Assembly (NCBI GenBank): GCA_963556495.2
Contig: OY747716.1
Location: 30,713,318-30,777,317 of the forward strand
Source of the DNA: Valencia hispanica
Lineage: Eukaryota; Chordata; Actinopteri; Cyprinodontiformes; Valenciidae
Direction of reading: 5' to 3'
Length of the DNA: 64,000 nucleotides
Shown here: piece after piece, positions 1 to 11,619 of the stretch
Numbering within the stretch: position 1 is the first letter of the stretch
Layout of the letters: every line of letters starts with the position of its first letter
The notes under the pieces: model-generated
What the model was told of the DNA's origin: nothing
The model's database searches: none
Seen by the model: the letters and a program-made list of their open reading frames with translations, nothing else
Made by a program: the position numbers and the translations under genes

Positions 1-1140
1 ACCTCACTAAACAATGTTAAATTAATCTGAAAATGGAAGGAGTGTGGCACACGACATGGATGTCCACCTAAACTGACAGGCCATGAAGGGATAGCATTAA
101 TCAGAGACACAGCCAATCCCATGCTTACTCTGAAGGAGCTGTAGAAATCCACAGCTCAGGTGGGAGAATCTGTGTATGGGACAGCTATTAGTTCTACATC
201 CCACAAATGTGCCCTCTCTTGGGAAAGTTGCGAAGGGAAAAGCATTGTTGAACAAAAACCATAATCCTTTTTTGTTGGGGAAACATCAAACATGTGGAAG
301 GTGCTGTGATCAGATGAAACAACTTAAATAATTTGGTCAACATCCTTGGTGTGGCAGAAAACTAACACTGTAAATCATAAACACATCATCCCCACTGTGA
401 AACATGGTGGTGGCAGAGCCATGCTGTGGGAATACTTATTAGCAGGAACAAGTAAGCTGGTCAGAGTTGATGGGAAGATAACTGGAACTAAATACAGGGT
501 AATAAAACCTGTTAGATTTTACAACTGCAGGGGGTCACAGTGCAGACAGCAAATTCACAAAACATACAGCCAAAGTTATAATGCCGTGGTTTAGATCCAA
601 ACATGTGTTAGAATGGCCCAGTCAGAGTTCATACATAAATCCAATTGAGAATCTAAGGCAAGACTTAGAAATCGAGGTTCACAGCTGCTCTTCATCCAAT
701 CTAACTAAGTTTAAGCTGTTTTGCAAAGAAACATAGGCAAAAACCTTAGTATTTTACCTGTAAAATCATGCTCTGGGGCTTGCAGCTGTAATTTCAGTGA
801 AAGGTGGTTCCACAAAAGTATTGACTGGGAGTTTTCCTTTCCACTGTCACTACATTCATGCTGCAATATGAGGGATTGCTGCAAAGTTGATGACAATGCA
901 AGCAAATGTCCACTGCCTTTTTTGTTTTTTTTTCTTCTGATTTTTATATTTTTAAACATTTAAAACCGTAATTCTTTTTCTTTTCTCCTAACAGTTATGT
1001 GCTATTTTTTTTGGAACCATAACATAAAATTACCATAAAATACTTGAAGGGTGATTATAGTTTTTATAGGTTATGGTTGTAACAAAAGAAATGAGAAAAA
1101 AGTTCAAAAGGTATGAATCCTTTTGCAAGGAATTGTATCT
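1..1140 (+). mobile_element. Tc1/mariner-like transposon remnant
   Basis: A decayed Tc1-like element cut by the left window edge. Recognisable in order are the transposase region around TGGCACACGACATGGATGTCC, the later GTGAAACATGGTGGTGGCAG block with CTGGTCAGAGTTGATGGGAAG, and a terminal AGGTATGAATCCTTTTGCAAGG near 1110. Stops and frameshifts break the transposase, so it is dead. At about 825-925 it carries the tail of another fish LINE (TTTTCCTTTCCACTGTCACTA, then TATGAGGGATTGCTGCAAAG), which also occurs near 36190. Confidence 0.75.
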
Positions 1141-1470
1141 CTACTTTTCAAGTACTAATAATGTAAAAACAACAATATTAAATAACTTATTTGAGGGCAT
1201 CTTTCTAAAACCCAAAGTCACCTTATAGAAAAGAAAAATAAGCCCGTTTGAACAGGTGTTTTGAGGAAAAGAGTCAATATTTCTGATGTTGGGAGGAAGT
1301 GAGTTCCAGAACCGAGGAGCAGAGCAACTGAAAGCTTGGCTCCCCATGGTCATAAGCCGGGCAAAAGGAACAACAAGATGAGTGGCTGACGAAGATCTGA
1401 GAGAATGGGAAGGAGTGGCAATGTGAATCAGGTAACACAGATAAGGTAGGGCAAAGCTATAGATACACTT
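1141..1470 (-). mobile_element. Non-LTR retrotransposon fragment, ORF2 C-terminus (L2/CR1-type)
   Basis: Read on the minus strand, the end of a reverse-transcriptase ORF is visible (SLRSS, then AFSCSAPRFWNSLPPNIRNI), the conserved C-terminal box of L2/CR1-clade LINEs. It is 5'-truncated, carries a stop, and sits directly after the Tc1 end. Confidence 0.55.
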
Positions 1471-2780
1471 AAATGCAAAAATATTTTAATTTTTTAAGGT
1501 TTTGTGGCCATAGTTGTTAAGAGTCTGGGGTGTTTGTTTTGTCTGTCTGCTTCCTGTTTCTTCCGTCAATCTGGAGTTCATCCACCAGAGGACCTGGTAG
1601 AGCTCCGGAGCTGTCAATCATCCTGAGGGCGGTTCCTACCTGCTGAACCACCAGGTGCAACTCATCAGGCTCATCATCAGGGGTGTATATCTAGGCTGGC
1701 AGCCAGAACCTCGACGCCGGAGTATCTTTGTTGTTTGGTAAACCTCCAGTCCTCCGTGAACAGTCTTCCTGCGATTCTTTTCAATTCTCAGCATTTATTC
1801 TTCGTTCTCTGTAATGGTGGTGACATGAAGCTCCTTGAGGCATTGAACCACTTGAGCCAATTGGTTCAAGAAAAGGTTCAGCTCACGGGGCTTCATGTGA
1901 ACACAAACCCCCCCTACTGGCCAGGTATATAATCACAGGCAGCTGTAGCTCTCAGCCACTTAAAGGGGGAGGGGGGAGAAGGGAGGGGGGCTGGGGGGTT
2001 ATTATGCAAAATGGACTTTCTGAAGCTTGATATCCTCTGTCTCTGCTGGTAGCTCTCGAGGTTGCTGAAACGCCTGCTCCCACCTATCCCCGCCTTTTCC
2101 ACCCATCTCTTCCTCCGACCTTACGTACTCAGCTGAGAGCCTCGCCCCTGCAGAGCTCCCCTCCCCACCTCACACAACTCCGGCTGAGTCACAGGTGTAG
2201 TAATTATAACACACCAGCTTTTGTGGGATATTTGTTTCGACTCCGTTCATGTTGCGATGATGCACGGTATGTGACGAACTGAAGGGGGAGTGTCAGAAAG
2301 AGTAGGAGGGTCTTAGAAAGGCACAGGCGAAAATCAAGGCGTCCAATACGGAAGTACATTTCTTTAAGGTGGATTTGGATGTATGACTGACTTTTAAAAG
2401 ACTTAAGGTGACAATTTTATTGGAGTGTGCTAGGGTAATATGTGCCTGGAAGAAGCATAATACCCCCCCTTTAATGTGTCATGCATTAAAGTTGTAAGAC
2501 TGCTATGGTTCTTGGGAATGACTGAGTTCCAAAAAATAATTTCTCTACATAAAATATTACAAATGTGAATAATAAAAATATTTTTGAATGTATTCTGTCT
2601 GTAAATTATCCCAAAACGGTAGTATCATATGTTATGGCAGGTTGTGTAATAATGTTTTTCTGTCACTTGAGGCAAAAGACATGGGCTTAAGCAGGCAGAG
2701 GAAAGTGAAAATGCTTGTGGAACTAGGAAGAGGGCACTGAAAATGATTGTGTAACTTAGGCAATGATGTACAAAACAGGG
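1471..2780. other. Intergenic, no gene seen
   Basis: I can assign no gene here. The stretch about 1500-1950 has a GC-rich, promoter-like look with TGTATATCTAGGCTGGCAGCCAG, which could be a degenerate LTR or MITE. G-runs lie at 1960-2000. Confidence 0.4.
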
Positions 2781-2919
2781 GGAAAACAGTTTTATTCAAA
2801 AATGGCAGTTTCTCAACAGTTTTACGTTTTAAGCAATTCCTTTTTCTTGACACCACCTCACCAGCCTTCGAAAACCCTCTTTCACAAGGCACAGAAGATG
2901 CCGGCGTACACAAAAACAC
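2781..2919 (-). pseudogene. hAT transposase C-terminal dimerisation fragment
   Basis: The minus strand encodes ASSVPCERGFSKAGEVVSRK followed by RNCLKRKTVEKLPFLNK. This matches the conserved C-terminal hAT dimerisation box (usual form VPxSER.FS.AG..v...R..L....v..l.fl). No upstream zinc finger or catalytic block is recognisable in frame, so this is a broken remnant. GC-rich sequence at 4366-4680 might be the 5' end of the same element, but that is only a guess. Confidence 0.6.
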
Positions 2920-3394
2920 AAGTGCTAGACATCCATGATGTGTAACAACAACAACCTTTCCTTTCAGCAGTGCTGCAGAATCTTGTGCTGAAAGTTGACC
3001 TCACACATACATCTCAGTGTCTGCCCCTGCTGTTGCTCCAGGTAGGTTTGGAGTAAAGTGAAGTAGAAGTACTGAACATAATTGGATCAAAACTACATAT
3101 TTAACTGGTTTGAATCCCAGACTCAAAAGCTGAAAAGTCCATTGGCTTGAAAGTACATACCACACAAACATTTCAACGTTCTGTTACTTTACTGCCACAA
3201 AATTTGTTATAACCCCACATAACATAAAACACAAGTGCTAGACTATATAAATTGGGCTACAGCAATTTTTGCTTTTCCCAATACTCCAGGGGGGTTTCCG
3301 GCCTGCTAGTATTTGCCTACCACACAGGGGAAATCCTTCTTATCCTAGCTGGCTCCATCCTCTCACTTATCTCTCTCTCCTCACTCTCCTAAAT

Positions 3395-4188
3395 TAGGGT
3401 GACCATATTTTGATTTCTAAAAAAGAGGACATTTGGCACAGTCCTGAAACACTGTCATGACTGTGACCAGACTTTTGATTTTAACATATTTAAAGCATGC
3501 ATTCCCCATGTGGTTAGAATGAACAGTTTAATAACAAACATCAGATAGGCTTTCAAAAGTGCAAAAATGACTTTAAAATCTCTAGAAATTAATTAATAAT
3601 ATAAATAATGACTCTTCCGAATTATTAAATGTACCGGCAACAGTAACAGTTCGCTTTACTGGAAAAAAATTAAACAAAAATCTGAAATAACACTCTGAGA
3701 AAACAGGTAGCCTATTATTTTCTTTTTAATGTAATAATAAAATTTAAAAGCAGCAGTCTCAAAAACACAATAATGCCTGCTAATTATTTTTAGATTTTAT
3801 CTTTATCCTCCTCAGTCAGTTTATAGATGAATTATTATTATAGATTTCGTTTCCATGTGGACCTATTAGATCTTTGCCACTTTTGTCACACACTGAAACA
3901 CATATGCCAGCTCTGTTTGTCTGTAAAGGTACACTTGCGCTTTAATATCTTGTAAACAGTCGCAAAGCCGTGCGCGCAGCACCGCCAAGGGCAAAGTGGT
4001 GCAGCGCATCAAAGCCCGCTGTCTTACGTCTACGAAACGGTTCAGAACCATCCACAAAAGCGGATGGATGGATGGAAATGTGTCATATTGCATGCATCGC
4101 ACCAGTCAGTTTAAGTATGCTTATTAGTCCCCTTAAAAATGATGAAAACCAGGACATTTTCATCAAAACAGGACGGTTGGTCACCCTA
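3395..4188. mobile_element. Non-autonomous TIR transposon (hAT-like), with target duplication
   Basis: A 794-bp element bounded by the 11-bp inverted repeats TAGGGTGACCA (3395-3405) and TGGTCACCCTA (4178-4188). It is flanked by the direct repeat CCTAAAT (3388-3394 and 4189-4195). There is no transposase. The internal sequence is AT-rich at the left and moderately GC-rich around 3960-4030. The 7-bp duplication, possibly a decayed 8-bp one, and TIRs containing GGGTGACC suggest hAT. Confidence 0.8.
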
Positions 4189-4195
4189 CCTAAAT

Positions 4196-5084
4196 CTTAT
4201 CTTTCTCTCCTCACTCTCCTAAATCTTCAAACTACCTGTCTCTATACTCTCAAAACTATCTCCAAACTATGTTAACGTTAACCAAACTCTCCTATCCAAA
4301 CTCCAAACTGACTGCAACTCTCCTACACAAACCCACATTTTGAATGCAGCCTGAGGGAATATATATTGCTGTCAAACCTCTCAGCAAACTCTGAACCACT
4401 TCCTGAAGCAGTCACGCGGTACAGCCAGACAGCGGGGCTTCAGACGTCATCGTTTTCCGCTCCTCCCCTAAATGAAGCAGGCCTCGATATGCGCTTTGTG
4501 GAAACGCCCCCTCCATGGCTCGACACATGCTTTGTAGCCTCGGCACACATCGTAATATCACTTGTTCTGTTTGCTTCCCAGCATTCTTCTTCAGTCAGCT
4601 CAACTCTCACCTGTGTTCCGGCTATCAGTAGCCACGGTGTTCCTTCCATGTCTGGCTGCCTTCTAATGCCCAACCGCTCTGTGTCTCATCGCCGTTCTCT
4701 GCCTGTCCGCCCTCTGGATTTCCTCATTGCTCCTGGTTCACATCCACCTCTCAACTCCAGTAATTCTACAGGAAGCTCTCGCAATCATCCCGGACTCCTA
4801 GTGTTCCTCCCTAGTGTTCATACTCATAATCTTCCAAGTAAGCCTCACCTGATTCAACTATTCTACCATCACATCTTCTATGGACCCTGTTTCACCTAAG
4901 ACTTCTCTCTGCAGCATTCTCCAGCCATATCCAGATCGAATTCCCGGTTGTTCCCACTCCAGTGCCATTTTTCACTTTATCAATAAACCTTTTAAAATCT
5001 AATACTGGCTTACCTTGTGGTGTTCAATATGTGGGTTAAAATAATTAATTCAAACTTGGCAAACTTGGCAATAGTGGACACTCC
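4196..5084. other. Intergenic, unclassified repeat-like sequence
   Basis: A 177-codon open frame on + (4366-4899) has no recognisable domain and biased composition. The segment ends with a polyadenylation-like AATAAACC at 4982. I read it as part of an old transposon, not a gene. Confidence 0.35.
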
Positions 5085-6440
5085 AGAATTAGAATTTTTA
5101 AGTTGATCCGGGATTCTATGGGCAAGCAGTGAAGGTGCTGAAGAACTCGGGTAATGGGTTCTCTTGAGGGAGTCCTAGTTATGATCCGAGCTGGAGAGTT
5201 TTGTAGGAGGTGGAGTTTATGAAGGGACTTTTTGGGGAGACCAAAAAGAAGAGAGTTACAATTATCGATCTGGGAGGTGATGAGGCCATGGACAAGGATG
5301 GCAGCAGCATGGGGAGTAAGGAAAAGACGAATTCAGTTAATGCTGCATTAGAGGAAGCATGCAGACCGGGTGATATAATTAATATGAGACTGAAATGAGT
5401 GTGTGACTCTTTACCTGAGAGGAAGGATGAACGGGGGAGGTGTCGATGTTGGTGGAGCAACTGTGGAGTTTGGTTAAAGTGGAGGCTTTGCCCACGAGTA
5501 GCACTTCAGTTTTATTACCGTTGAGTTTTAGAAAATTAGAGGAGAACCATGATCTAATCTCCATGAGACACTGAAAGCGAAGTAGGTAGAAGGGAGAAAT
5601 TGGGTTTGGAAAAAACGTAGAGCTGGGTGTCATCTGCGTAACAATAGAAATTGACATTACATTTACGAAATATTTGGCCAAGAGGGTGTCACGGTGTGAC
5701 TTCCTCCCTGTCTGCTTCACCCCCTGTCTCCAGGTATCTTAATTATCTACAGCTGTTTCTTGTTTTCTCGTTAGTCTTCCCATTGTTGTCCTGCCCTTTA
5801 AGTACCCCATTGTCTCTCACGCCCTCTGCCAGTTACTCGTCAATCCTTACCCCTCTGTGGTTTCGTCCTGTCATTCTGCCTGAACTTTGGACATTCTTAA
5901 TAAATATGGGAAATAATCAGTCAAAACCCGTCTCTGTGCCTGAGTCCAACCCGCGAAACCTGACGGAGGGAGCATGTAAATAATTAATAGAAAGGGCCCT
6001 AATAGTGAACCCTGGGGCACACCTGTAGAAACGGGAAACAAAGTTGAGGAGTGGGATTTAAACTGGATAATCTCGGTGCGGTCTGAAAGATATGAGGCAA
6101 ATCAGGCAAGGGGAGTATGACTAATGCCAATGAATGCTAATCTGTTCAGAAGAATATTATGAGAAATGGAGTTGAATGCTGCCCTGAGATCCAGAAGGGT
6201 GAAAATGGTGAGAAGACCAGAATCAGCTGCCATCAGAAGGTTATTGGTGATCTTTACAGGAGCTGTTTCTGTACTATGGTGGGTATGGAAACCAGACTGA
6301 AATTGTTCATAAAAATTCTGCTTATTGAGGTGAGTGGAGTTGAAAGGCAACAACTTTCTCAAGAATTTTCTAAATAAAAGGAAGGCTTGAAATTGTACAA
6401 AGACTATTAAAGTTGTTGGGATTTGCACCAAAATTATTTA
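5085..6440 (-). mobile_element. L2-clade LINE fragment (reverse transcriptase)
   Basis: The minus strand reads, in pieces, [13 protein letters not shown], then [14 protein letters not shown] and [17 protein letters not shown] (palm, with the FD of AAFD mutated to FN), then SSNFLKLNGNKTEVLLVG. These are hallmark blocks of L2-clade LINEs in the right order. Frameshifts and stops are frequent. The element is split by a 279-bp insert at 5687-5965. Confidence 0.78.
5687..5965. mobile_element. 279-bp non-autonomous insert inside the L2 LINE
   Basis: The LINE reading 'ccaagagggagcatgtaaat' is interrupted: 5682-5686 (GAGGG) recurs at 5966-5970, so the intervening 279 bp is an insertion with a 5-bp duplication. 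Its ends, TGTCACGG and CCTGACG, are weakly complementary. It contains an AATAAA at 5900. Its class is uncertain (MITE or retro-pseudogene). Confidence 0.6.
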
Positions 6441-6465
6441 TAATGATAACTATTATTATTTATAG

Positions 6466-6466
<1 letters not shown>

Positions 6467-6499
<33 letters not shown>
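6467..6499. repeat. (AAT)n microsatellite
   Basis: Eleven uninterrupted AAT/ATA triplets at the 5' edge of the L2 fragment. Confidence 0.9.
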
Positions 6500-7429
6500 G
6501 AACCTTTTTTAATGTATCTAGAATCCTTAAATTATGGTTTTTCTTTTTACTTATCACATTAACTTATATAAGCACCATCAACTATGTGAATGCACTGTTC
6601 AGTAGTTTAACTGATTATCAAATCTCCTATAAAACTCAAGTTTTATTTAATTCCACATTTATTGTATCCACAACCTGGACCTGCAATGAGGTTTTGTATG
6701 TCGTCAGATTTCAATTGGATGTCCAGTCAAGGCAAACTCAGTAACCTGAGATGGATTGTCAGGTGCTGAGAGGAGAATGTGATTGTGTAAAGTACCTGTG
6801 AGAGCTGTGTCGTGGTGTCAGTTGTACACATACGCTGTTGTGGGCCACCAGGACACAGCCATTGACCCACATTGAGAGTAACATGTCCGCAAAGAGATTA
6901 CACACTAATTATGAGCAGCATCAGCAGATGACAGCCCGCACTTACCAACGTTTCCCTTCTGTCTGTATGCCATCATCAGACGGTCTTCTCCCAGGTGGGG
7001 TCCTTTGGGGAGCGGTGTTCTAGGGCTCCATTAAAGGGAACAGCTGATGTGACTGGGGAAGGCTGTTAAATGCGTCACCACTGGCAGTGGACCAGAAAAC
7101 CACTTTATATCCCCTGTTGTTGTTCTACGGTCCATTGAGGCTGAAACTGCACGAGTCATTTTTGTTTTACAGGGGATTCGCAGGGTAAAGATCTTAATGA
7201 AATTAACAATGCTTTAAAGACATAACACACTACTTCATAAATCCTTTTTGTTTTAAGAAATATTAGAAGGGTTTTGAGTATTTAATTTGAAAGTTTAGAA
7301 ACAATGGATCAAAAATCAACTTCTTAAAACCTGACAGTGACCAAAATTCATCACTTAACCTACAAATCAATAATCAAGTCAAACGTGCAGAGAAAAAGTA
7401 TTTCAAATCTTATTCATCACACTTTAGGG
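6500..7429. other. Intergenic, no gene seen
   Basis: AT-rich sequence with short unrecognised ORFs only. Nothing supports a gene. Confidence 0.4.
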
Positions 7430-7805
7430 TTTCAGATCATCAAACAAATGTAATACCAAACAAAGATAACGAGAGTATTTACAAAAAAGCAGTTTTGAAA
7501 TGTATAATTTGATTTATTAAAGGACGAAGCTATCCAAACCAACCTGGCTTTATGTGAAAAAGGAATTGCTCCCTAAACCAGATAACTGGTTGGGTCACAC
7601 TTGGCGGCAACAACTGTCTGCATTATTCGGTGATGAATCCTTTACAGCGCTTTGGAGGTATTTTGCCCCACTCTTCTTTGGAGAAATATTTAATTCAGCC
7701 ACATTGCTCCATCAGTTACAACAAATCGTCCAGGACCTGAAGAAGCAATCTGCTCCAGCCTATCACACTGACGTCACCATGTTTGATTGTGGTTTAATGC
7801 TGTTT
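7430..7805 (-). mobile_element. Tc1-like transposon 3' part, internally deleted
   Basis: On the minus strand this is the 3' end of a Tc1-like family: the terminal segment (CTATCCAAACCAACCTGG, then GTGAAAAAGGAATTGCTCCC in + orientation), the C-terminal transposase region (TTTACAGCGCTTTGGAGG, TTTTGCCCCACTCTTCTTTG), then a jump to the earlier block (TATCACACTGACGTCACCATG) at 7765. The middle of the transposase is therefore missing. Confidence 0.75.
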
Positions 7806-8160
7806 TAATGACCTGGTGTTACTTTTGAGCCAGATGTAACAGGACGGGGAGACCAGGGATGGTTGTAACACAGGGATAGTTGTAGCACTCTCAGTTTGAG
7901 ATATACAACAACACACAAGCTGGATTTAGATGCACAGGCATCTGGCATTTTTATCCAGACATCTTCCAAGAGTGTGACTGTTTTATAGGATTGAAGTGAA
8001 GCTTTTTTTGATTGAAAATATATTTTTTGATTGAAGAAACCTTTTTTGATTGAATAATAAAGACACCATTCTACCTCCATATAAGCAAAGCTGACAACCC
8101 TGACAACTCGTTTTTTTATTAGATTGCAAAACGTAATTGTGACACACACTCTAAACCAGA
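7806..8160. mobile_element. Unclassified DNA-repeat end (GGGAGACCAGGGATGGTTGTAA)
   Basis: The word GGAGACCAGGGATGGTTGTA at 7848-7867 recurs inverted at 13065-13090 (TACAACCATCCCTGGTCTCC), and both copies are followed or preceded by GTGTTACAAC-type words. They look like ends of one DNA-transposon family whose class I cannot name. Confidence 0.45.
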
Positions 8161-9139
8161 AGGAGGCGGAAATGCGCCAACTGCCATGGCAAACTGAGAA
8201 GAAACTGTTTATATCTTTTTTTTAATTATTATTATTCCACAAACCACATTATGCTTTCTGTACACCTAGAGACTTTGAAAAGATTTAGAAAAGACTCTTA
8301 AAGATTATCAGCTTACATCTAAAGACTTGGGTTAACCGTTTTTTAGTCTCAGACTAAAGGTTTTTCATAAACACTGAATCTTGTTGGGACACTATTTAAA
8401 AGACTACATTTTAGCTTCCTGCAAAATTCCTCCCATTATGCTCAGCATTATACAGTTTTTTTATGTGCGAATGTTGTAGTATTCTTTGCCAAGATTGATG
8501 TTATGTCAAATAAAGACTTGCATTCAAAGCGGGTACTATATCAACAAGTAACTGGGTAACTCATATATTTTTAATGCAAGGTGTTTATGCTGTACCACTT
8601 GCTCCATGCAGATGCACAGATAGCGCTGGTTTGTGCCTGTATAGGGGGCAAGGTTGGCATTCACTTTGTAATTTATGGCCCATTTCTAGGCCATTTTTCA
8701 GCCATGCAACACAAATATTGTATTTGTTGTGTATAGACCCTGCCAGGCTCCATAGATGCGCTACAAAACTGTTATTTATAAATATAACACCTATGTTTAT
8801 AGCCTACTTTCCCACAGGAACCAAAAAAAATTAATATGTGCCAAGGTGCAAGACAATATCATGAACAGGACTCAAACCCACCATTGTCGCGAATGTAAAC
8901 CTACTTATTAACCTTTGTGCTATAGCAGCAAGGTACAACCCATGGGTACAACCTCAAGCAGCCAAGATACAGTGTGAAGCGGACAGGGCCCCCACACTGT
9001 CACACAGTTGAATAAACGAAGGGAACAGATTACGACTCCGTACGCACGGCTTAATAAACTGAGGGTAAAGATTCTTGCCCCTCAAACATTTTTTCTGCAC
9101 CTGACCCCTGCCAGGCTCTGTAGCTTCGTGCTTCCGCTT
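8161..9139. other. Intergenic, no gene seen
   Basis: Contains an 86-codon frame (8574-8834) without recognisable motifs, and a weak tRNA-like minus-strand segment near 8830-8935. Nothing is firm. Confidence 0.35.
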
Positions 9140-9900
9140 GTGTGAGAAAGGCTTTATTGTGGTGTGTTCAATTTGTCCACCGAACTTGGTTTGCGAGTCG
9201 GTTTCCAGAATTACGAACTGGAAGTTGCAAATAGAACCAAGGTCATACATACAGGTCATCAACTCGTCGAGTCTCAGAGGACCCCGAGTTCAGTTCCAAG
9301 ATGGCTACCACGGGCATCACACGTAAGTAAACATTGTGGTTTTTCTTCTATTTTAAGCACTTTTGTCTCTCTTGTAACCAAATGTAGAAGTCGTACACAT
9401 AGCAGTGTATACGGTTACCTATAGGCATGCCGCTACAGTCTAATTACATGATAAATACAGCCTAACAGGTTATTTTGTAGCTTGTGCAGTTTAAATTGGC
9501 TAGAGACGCTCTTTGTTGCTATCACAACAATGCCGAGTCTTGAGCAAACGGAACTTTTGCTTAAACAGCGGTTAAAACATTCATAGACTAAAATCAAATA
9601 AGATGAAACGAACTTACATTCTCTGCTTGCTATCATCTTCTTCCATATTTTGATGATGAACCACAAAATTTGATTGTAGCTCTCTGTACTCTTTCAGAGC
9701 TAGCGTAACAGCAACTTTCCTGGAGGCGTCCATCTTTTCTCTGACTTGTCGTGTTGTGTGCAAAACAGAACGCAAAAACCCGCTGTAACTAGTTTTCCAA
9801 CACGGATGTGACGTCACTCTCGAGTTGCAAGTCACGCTTACAAGACAAATAGAACGGGGCATTGGTTGTTGGTTGTTTTACGTCACTACGACTACATTAT
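9140..9900. mobile_element. Possible two-gene DNA transposon remnant with inward-facing exons
   Basis: At 9299 on + a short ATG frame in good context (CCAAGATGGC) reads MATTGIT and meets a consensus donor (ACAC|gtaagt) at 9323. On the minus strand an ATG near 9735 (AAAAGATGGACG) opens MDASRKVAVTLALKEYRELQ and continues to DDSKQRM, meeting another donor-like gtaagt near 9615. Two exon-1-like ORFs facing each other are the layout of two-gene DNA transposons such as PIF/Harbinger or ISL2EU. No catalytic domain is present, so the family is a guess. Confidence 0.4.
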
Positions 9901-10138
9901 GACTTGCGATAATATCAAACATGTTTGATTCAATAGACTGGCATAAATCGGGTCACCAACTGCAGTTATCACCTTCCACAAACCACATTAGTAGCAAAGA
10001 AAATGTTGATCGCTCTGTCTCGCCTTGGACAGTCGGAGTTTCCCTCCTGCCTCGTTCACCTAATGTGTGCAAACCATGCAAACATATAGGGGGCTGAAGC
10101 CCCACACCTCATGCGCGTACACACACAAGCGTCAAAAC

Positions 10139-10490
10139 AGTATCACCTGAATGAAACTGAAATTAAAATTATGGCATTGAAAAAACGATTGGTATTGAAA
10201 AAAAGATTGGCATTGTAAAAAAGGATTGGCATTGTTAAAAAAAATTGGCATTGTAAAAAAAACCCTGAAAGTTTGAAAACTTCATTGTGAGTTATTTGTT
10301 TCAATGCATATACATGAGTTTCATAGAAAACAAATTTAACTTTCAATTCCTTTTTTACTTTCAATACAGAGATTTTCACTAGATTTATTTCAGATTAAAA
10401 ATTAATCTTTTTAGTTACAATAATATTTTTCAATGCCAATTTTTATTTTCAGTGCCAATATTTATTTTCAGTTTCATTTCAAGCTGATAT
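10139..10490. mobile_element. Palindromic MITE with subterminal tandem repeats
   Basis: The ends are inverted copies: ATGAAACTGAA at 10151-10161 and TTCAGTTTCAT at 10467-10477, with weaker similarity extending outward (TATCA). Inside, the left arm repeats ATTGGCATTG followed by an A-run about four times with a period near 20 bases (10185-10260). The right arm has the complementary CAATGCCAAT and CAGTGCCAAT words (10432-10460). There is no coding capacity. Confidence 0.7.
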
Positions 10491-10579
10491 CGTTCTGATC
10501 CCATAAGCTAAGTCCAATGTGGAAGCCTCATCAAAGTTGACCTCAGCAATGACTTGCATTGATGAGTGGCTGAGCATAT

Positions 10580-11515
10580 CAAATCTAAGATCAAATTCAA
10601 AGGTATTTTTAAAAGGAGAAGAACTACAAATTGTAGATGAATTCAAATATCTGGGTGTTACATTGGACTAAAAAATATGTAAAACAGGTGTGCAAAAATG
10701 TATTTCAGACAAATCCGATCATCACTACCAGATACTGCTGCTAAGATGATTCTTCATTCTGTTATATATTTACATATTGAATATTGTATTACTAATTGGT
10801 CACTGACTAGCATGGCTATCTTAAAACCAATAGAGAGCTTATATAAAAAGTGTTAAAAGTATTTGATAGAAAACCATACTCTTTTCAACATTTGCCAATA
10901 CTTAAAAAACATAAAATTCTAAATGTTGAAAATTTTAAAAGATTCAAACTGGTATGTTCGATCTATAAAATCCTGCATGGACTCTCTCCGTCACCACTAT
11001 ATGAATTTGTTAAATTCAAATCTAGTACAAGCGGTAAAACAACAAGAGCCTGTACTAGAGGTGATTGTGCGGTACCTTTTAGATGGACAGCGCTCAGTCA
11101 ACAGGTGCTATCAGTTAAAGGAGTGGAGATTTGAAACAGTATGCCTGCAGATATTAGAGACTCTGACACTTTTATGGCTTATGGCTAAAGAGGAACCAGT
11201 CATATGACCACTGACAATCGTTCCTTTCTATGTCTCAAGTACAAAGTTGTATTGACAATTCCTAATATTTTTGTCCGTTGACAGTGTCTTATTTCTATTC
11301 CTCTTGTTTTTTTCTTGATGACGGATTTAATTTTGTTTTACGTTTGACTCCATGTTGTGTGGATGATCTTTGTATTAGTCTGTTAGTACTATTTTTCTCT
11401 TGATCTGCTAGGGACTACAGATGAAAATTAGCCACTGGTTATATCTGCCATATTTATATTGGTATGTTCATGACAATTTGCATTGTCCCTTTAAATAAAA
11501 TAATAAAAAGTATCA
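10580..11515 (+). mobile_element. Non-LTR retrotransposon fragment with 3' UTR
   Basis: Read on +, with frameshifts: EELQIVDEFKYLGVTLD, then a region ending VFDRKPYSFQHLPILKKHKI and KLVCSIYKILHGLSPSPLYEF, then RGDCAVPFR and WNSMP-like text. These are C-terminal blocks of a LINE reverse-transcriptase ORF (CR1/L2-like). The 3' UTR ends in TTTAAATAAAATAATAAA near 11500. The copy is 5'-truncated and dead. Confidence 0.65.
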
Positions 11516-11619
11516 GGGCCAAAAGAAAAAAAATTACAAGCAAAAAGAAAGTGACAAACAAAAGGCGTAAGCTTGATAACACAGAAGATGCCATCTCCTC
11601 TGATGATGAAAATGTCTGG

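Noticed and set aside
4366..4899. 177-codon + strand ORF
   Set aside because: Ser/Pro-rich low-information peptide with no recognisable domain, in a repeat-like region ending in AATAAA.
8830..8935. tRNA-like minus-strand segment (GGGTTTGAGTCC as box B)
   Set aside because: Box A is poor and no SINE body follows, so neither a tRNA gene nor a SINE can be supported.
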